NCBI GenBank assembly: GCA_013399895.1
Contig: VXBA01003489.1
Span: 589,381-653,380 of the forward strand
Source of the DNA: Serilophus lunatus
Taxonomy: Eukaryota > Chordata > Aves > Passeriformes > Eurylaimidae
Reading direction: 5' to 3'
DNA length: 64,000 bases
Part shown: one piece after another, positions 59,509-64,000 of the stretch
Numbering within the stretch: the first letter of the stretch is position 1
How the letters are laid out: every line of letters begins with the position of its first letter
Position numbers and translations under genes: made by a program
The notes under the pieces: generated by a model
Told to the model about the DNA's origin: nothing
The model's database searches: none
What the model saw: the letters and a program-made list of their open reading frames with translations, nothing else

Positions 59509-59697
59509 CATGAAATCATGGAATCACTGAGGTTGGAAAAGACCTTTAAGATCATCAAGTCCAGCCTTTGACCAATACCCCCGTGCCCACTAAACCATAT
59601 CAAAAAGTGCCACATCTGCTCATTTTCAGAAGACTTCCAGGGATGGGGAGTCCACCACTTCCCTTGGGAGCCTGTCCCAATGTCCAACCTAAACCCA
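59509..59697 (-). mobile_element. CR1 LINE 3' end, older subfamily, internal deletion
   Basis: Antisense CR1 with CATGAAATCATGGAATCACT (octamer tail), GGTTGGAAAAGACCTTTAAG, CAAGTCCAGCCTTTGACC, GTGCCACATCTGCTCATTTT, CCAGGGATGGGGAGTCCACC and CCTGTCCCAATG. The sequence then jumps directly to TCCAACCTAAACCC, skipping roughly 45 nt normally found between them. Same subfamily as 45109-45288. Confidence 0.92.
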
Positions 59698-60955
59698 TAA
59701 AGAGGGGGAAAGCATCCCAGTAGACACTTTCACCAATTTTATCAATATTAAATGACATTTCTAACCATAAACCTGACCTCCCTGATGTGTAAATAGGAAA
59801 GAACAGAATTATTAAGGCACGACTGGCAGACTTGATCAAAGACAACCAATTCCCTGCTCTGCCACAGAAATAATCTGGTAAAAGATGCAGGATGAACACC
59901 AGGAAAAAAGACATGAACAGGAAAATCCACTAAGCAAAACAATAATTCCATTTTAAGACTGTGGGATCTCTATCACTGGAATTTCTCAGGACAGGTGTGA
60001 CATGGTTAATCCTGCCTCTGGGGCAAATGAAATAAATGGTTTCTTGAAGCCCTTCTACCTGCATTTGCTCAGTCCTGATGATCTTGATTAAGTACCTCAG
60101 CCATAAGGCTGTGACTCTTTGGAAAGAACACTTTTCCCTCTTATTTCAGAGCACCACTTCATCCCCAACAGGAATGATAAGGCTGTTGACAGCTCAAGAC
60201 ATAAGGAATTGCTGTAGGATAGGAAACAGCTTTTTTCTTATCCATCTGTATCGAGATTGCTGGGTTTTCATCTCCAAAAAGTCAGTTTTGACCAAAATGG
60301 CTTATGTGATAAAAAAAGCTAATATGTTCTTTTCTTTACGTCTCCATTTTTCTATATTTCTGAAAACAAAATAGGAAAACTCTTGGAGAAGTTGCCTGGG
60401 GGAGAGCGGGAAAAGTTTTGGCCTCACACAGTTTGCACTGAACTCATGGATGTCACTTTGCTAATTAAGAGACACAAGTCTTGTACTCAGTTCAAACAGA
60501 CCCACATTTTGGGGGGAAAAAAACTACCCAAGAACAGAACAGGAGAGATGAGCTCATCACGGCTCAGAATGATTTTTTTTCCCCATCTGTAAGGAGGTAA
60601 CATTTTTCCTCTTGGCACCTTTTCCATGGTATCTATAGCATGTAAACCTGTTTAAGGAGCTGCCTGCAAAGGGCTAATACAGAAGAACAGAGCTGTTATT
60701 CTTTATTCTGCAGCAGGTTTACAAGTGAGTAAAAATGATTTATGAATGAGAGTAAAAACTAGATGTCTTCCTGCCTCTTACACAACGTGAAAGCAGTGGG
60801 ACAAGCCAGGATCACAGGAAAAGTTCATGCACAATTAATGCATTTTCAGGCTGATTTACCTATGGAATGTACAGACACAGGGAAGCAATGAATCCAGGAG
60901 AACAGTAGGAATGAAAAGCCCTGAAACGTGGTGTGAACAAAATAAGCAGGAATAT
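59698..60955. other. Unique sequence, no gene seen
   Basis: Nothing recognised between two CR1 copies; frames are at most about 100 codons. Confidence 0.55.
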
Positions 60956-61180
60956 TATAGAATGATTTGAGTAGAAGGAACCTTAAAGCCCATCCTATTC
61001 CACCCCTATCCACGGGCAGGGACACCTCCCACTGTCCCAGTGGCTCCAACCTGGCCTTGGACACTCCCAGGGATGGGGCAGCCACAGCTTCTCTGGGCAC
61101 CCTGTGCCAGGGCCTGCCCACCCTCCCAACCAACAATTCCTTTCTAACATCCAACCTAAATTTCCCCTCTTCCAGTTTGA
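60956..61180 (-). mobile_element. CR1 LINE 3' fragment
   Basis: Antisense CR1 from a worn octamer (TTATAGAATGATTTGAG) through AAGGAACCTTAAAGCCCATC, CGGGCAGGGACACCTCCCAC, CCTTGGACACTCCCAGGGAT, CCACAGCTTCTCTGGGCACC and CTAACATCCAACCTAAATTT. About 225 nt, continuous apart from small changes around 61,120-61,135. Confidence 0.95.
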
Positions 61181-62079
61181 TTATTAATTGGAAATAATTT
61201 TATTTCAACATCTTTTCACTTATCAAGAAATCACCTTTTTTTTTCCTGCTGGAAAGTAGGAAATGAGCAGCTGAGTTTGTCCCATATCATCAGTGCCTAG
61301 TGCAGGACTTTTCCAGCTTCACCTCTGGAGTAAACAGATGAGTAGCACTGAAATATCTGTGCTCTTTTAGCTAGACACTCCATGTAGCTTTTTATTTTAG
61401 TCTTTATCACAGGGATGCATTTCTTCCCATCAAACTCGTGCTGAAACCTCAGCAGGAATTCTTATTGCCATCAATGCTATTGAGGCTAATAGTACATTTC
61501 ATAACCACTCATAAGAAGAAATGTATTTTACCCTGGGAAAAAAAAAATAAGTAGAATATCTGGAAATATCTGGGAAACTTTTAAAACCCAGCTGCCACGG
61601 GCAGAGAATTGGTTACAGACAAGAAAACTGTGAATTTACAATTTACACACAAGTAAAAGGCACCTCAGTAAAAGGCCATTTCCTGCAGCACATGGAGGCA
61701 GGAATTCACTTCCAAGCCTCAATTCTGTACCACAAAGGTAACCCAAAAGCTCAGGAGCCTGGAGGGTGATTAACACCTCAGTGTGACGGGGTTTGTTTGC
61801 ACTCTTAATAATTGTTTTATGAAGGCTGTGTGGTAATTGGGAAAGCAGTTTTTAGAGGGATGGCTTTAAGAAAATTGCTGTGAGATTACAGGCTGAGGAA
61901 GGACTAATTTGTTTCAATTACTGTGACCCAACATTGTGGAATTCCTGGGACAGGGGAGGGTCTTGTTACTCCACTGACCCTTCACTTTGTGTCATCAGGG
62001 CTTGGCACTGAGGGATCTGATGGGATGGTGGTTAAAGGGAGGAAACCAGATCAACTTTATTTATGCTGGTGTTCACACA
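61181..62079. other. AT-rich unique sequence, no gene seen
   Basis: About 0.9 kb without repeat or exon signals that I recognise. It lies between two CR1 copies of opposite orientation. Confidence 0.55.
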
Positions 62080-62249
62080 GGAGCCCCTCTGCTCTGGAGC
62101 CAGGCTGGGAGAGCTGGAGGAGTTGCCCTGGAGAAGAGAAGGATCCAAGGAGACCTTAGAGCCCCTTCCAGAGCCTAAAGTCCCTGCCCTTGGCAGGTTA
62201 TTAGGACTAGAAGGTGCCTTCCAACCCAAACCCCTCTGTCTCTGTATGA
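62080..62249 (+). mobile_element. CR1 LINE fragment with a large internal deletion
   Basis: The left part matches the end of the CR1 coding region in sense: GGAGCCCCTCTGCTCTGGAG, CCAGGCTGGGAGAGCTGGAG, CTGGAGAAGAGAAGGATCCA and CTTAGAGCCCCTTCCAGAGC. At about 62179 it switches directly to the far 3' end, GTCCCTGCCCTTGGCAGG, followed by GTGCCTTCCAACCCAAACCC and a worn octamer (CTCTGTCTCTGTATG). Roughly 300 nt of the usual sequence in between, including the GAAGCTGTGGCTG block, is missing. It is the only copy here reaching this far toward the coding region. Confidence 0.9.
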
Positions 62250-64000
62250 AAAAAGGCAAATCCCACAGCAGCTCCATCCTCATTATGTGCATGGGGTCTC
62301 ACTGACTTCCTCTGGAAGCTGTCTGCCATCTCATTCTCACAATCTACTGATGTTCCTTCAGCAGTTCTCCACCACTGGCACCTTCCCATGCTGTCTGCAG
62401 GTTTCCTTTGCTTTCCTTTCTCTAGAAGCTTGCTCTTCTTAATCTCCTGCTTCCCAAACTGATGCCTGAAGTGCTTTATTTTAGAAGAAAATATGACCAT
62501 TGTAAGGAAGCTCAGTGACAACAGCTGGCTGATCAAATATACATGAGGAGAAATCTGCTGCCTGGTCTTTTATGGTTCTTTTTCCTGTAGTCATCATCAA
62601 ACTCTCCTTTTCCCTGGTACAACATTACAACATATTACATGACTTGTCTGTCAAAGGCTTCACCTGAAACACACTCTCAGCATTAAACTGCTCCTGACTT
62701 CCAAACTGCCGTGGCTCAGGATCAGGCATTAGCTCAGATCTGTGTTAAGCAGTAGGTTTAAGATGTATGACACAAAATAAAAACATGAAACAGAGAAATA
62801 ACAGCAAAATTGAGCTAAAAATGAGTCTTGCTGCAAACCAAGGAGCAGCACTGGGCTGTCTTGTCCACGGAGTGGGATGGGGGTTAAATTTTTAGACTGC
62901 TGTTTTTTCACAAATAAAAGTCTGATTTCTGTAAAGAAAAAAGCTCCACTGCTGAGGTGGGGATAAAGCATAATTGGGCTTTGCTAGACCCTTTATCCCA
63001 CCTCTTGTGGATATTATTTGTAAGTACATGGTTTATATATATATAACAGAAGTGGATACTCCACACCTTTTTCCAAAATGGAATCAAGAGAATGTTCAAG
63101 CACCACAAACATTCCCTAAATCCAAGCACAACACTGCAATATTGGCCAAAAAAATGACTATAATGCACTGTGGCATAATAGAAGTGATCCTGCAGACTAT
63201 TTCTGTGCAAACAAAGATAAAAGAGAGGCTCAAAGATATCACTCATTTCAGGTTGACTGAGTTTTGCACCACTTGGATCAATTTACATTACCCCAAATTT
63301 AATGCACTGCATTAATTTTGAGCAGTGAAAGCCTCAGGATGATCAGCAACTGGCTCTTTATAGGGCAACCAAATAATCTAAAAAAGCAGAATGATTCCAT
63401 GGTTCCAAGGAAAAATAATCTGCACATTTATGGCTCTTAATGACTAGATCAAGTGGAAAAACTGAACGTGTATCCATCAGGGATTGCACGCACAGTTAAT
63501 TAAGGGTGAAATAATAAATGCCTGATTTCTACAGGATAGGGTAAACATCCAATTAAAGTAAGATGCAGTGTACACTTTTCACTCTCATTAGTCAAAGCAT
63601 AAAGCATTTTAACATTTCCTAAATAATTTACTTGTATTAAAATAAAGTGAAATGCTTAAAACATTAATAGGGTACTTTGCAATGCTGTAGTCAATAATTT
63701 GCTATATGAAGGCAATGTAAATAATTCATGGCTCTATTCAGCAGGAACAGGCTGCAGTTGTCAGCAGAGCAGGATCCCACCAAGGCAAGGGGCACCTGGC
63801 CAAGTTACACTAAAATCTCACAATTCAACCCTACAGACAGTGGGAAAACCCACAGGCAACATAAAATTTGATGATTTGAGAGCCTGTGGGTGTTGGAAGT
63901 GTCTGGTGGAGCTCCCACCATTCGAGGCTCTTTCTGAAGGAGATGGTGCTCAGGAGCAGCTTCCTGTTGGCTGTGGGTTCCACCAAACCATATTCATGAG
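62250..64000. other. AT-rich unique sequence to the window end, no gene seen
   Basis: No repeat recognised. 63,440-63,730 is AT-rich, free of simple repeats and full of TAAT/ATTA motifs. The final 250 nt are GC-richer with no named feature. Frames up to 113 codons (62974-63315) show no known motif. Confidence 0.5.

Noticed and set aside
1..64000. CRISPR arrays, prokaryotic operons, tRNA/rRNA genes and complete transposons
   Set aside because: I looked for regularly spaced repeats, A/B box pairs, rRNA blocks and full-length elements and saw none; the window is vertebrate non-coding DNA.

Overview
The window looks like nuclear DNA of a bird, most likely a songbird. The evidence is about twenty short copies of the avian CR1 LINE, all truncated at the 5' side and spread over both strands. 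The copies contain typical blocks of the CR1 3' end (GAAGCTGTGGCTGCCCCATC, GGAGGTGTCCCTGCCC, TTCCAACCCAAA) and several still end in the CR1 3' octamer (ATTCTGTG or a variant). Nothing looks bacterial or viral: there is no dense coding, no operon-like layout, no CRISPR array, no rRNA or tRNA, and no endogenous retrovirus that I could recognise.

I find no protein-coding gene that I can support. Open frames longer than 60 codons occur, but almost all are what chance gives in 64 kb of AT-rich DNA, or they run across the GC-richer CR1 copies. The longest is 178 codons (53944-54480) and has no family resemblance that I can see. The window is therefore best read as intergenic or deep intronic DNA.

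Layout. 1-10.6 kb: AT-rich unique DNA with a tail-to-tail CR1 pair (about 2.15-2.47 kb), two CR1 tails, a splice-bounded candidate exon (6.05-6.16 kb), a TA microsatellite and pyrimidine tracts. 10.6-28.6 kb: long unique stretches with five CR1 pieces, a GC-richer block near 25.0-25.5 kb and a hairpin at 24.9 kb. 28.6-39.7 kb: three CR1 copies, a TAAT-rich block near 29.7 kb that resembles a conserved non-coding element, a T30 tract flanked by an 8-bp direct repeat (32.6 kb), and a possible relic of a non-CR1 LINE (35.25 kb). 39.7-48.7 kb: the most CR1-rich part, with five copies. 48.7-59.5 kb: a long stretch with no CR1, holding AT-rich blocks, paired TGACA/TGTCA sites (53.2 kb), the 178-codon frame and an old palindromic amniote-type repeat (57.3 kb). 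59.5-64 kb: three CR1 copies, one of them with a large internal deletion, then AT-rich unique DNA.

I do not see an obvious new biological system. The best leads are the T30-tailed insertion (birds have few poly(A)-tailed retrocopies), the rearranged CR1 copies, a few splice-bounded candidate exons, and several AT-rich blocks that should be tested for deep conservation. CR1 calls rest on my recognition of the family consensus by eye. Subfamilies and exact borders need RepeatMasker.
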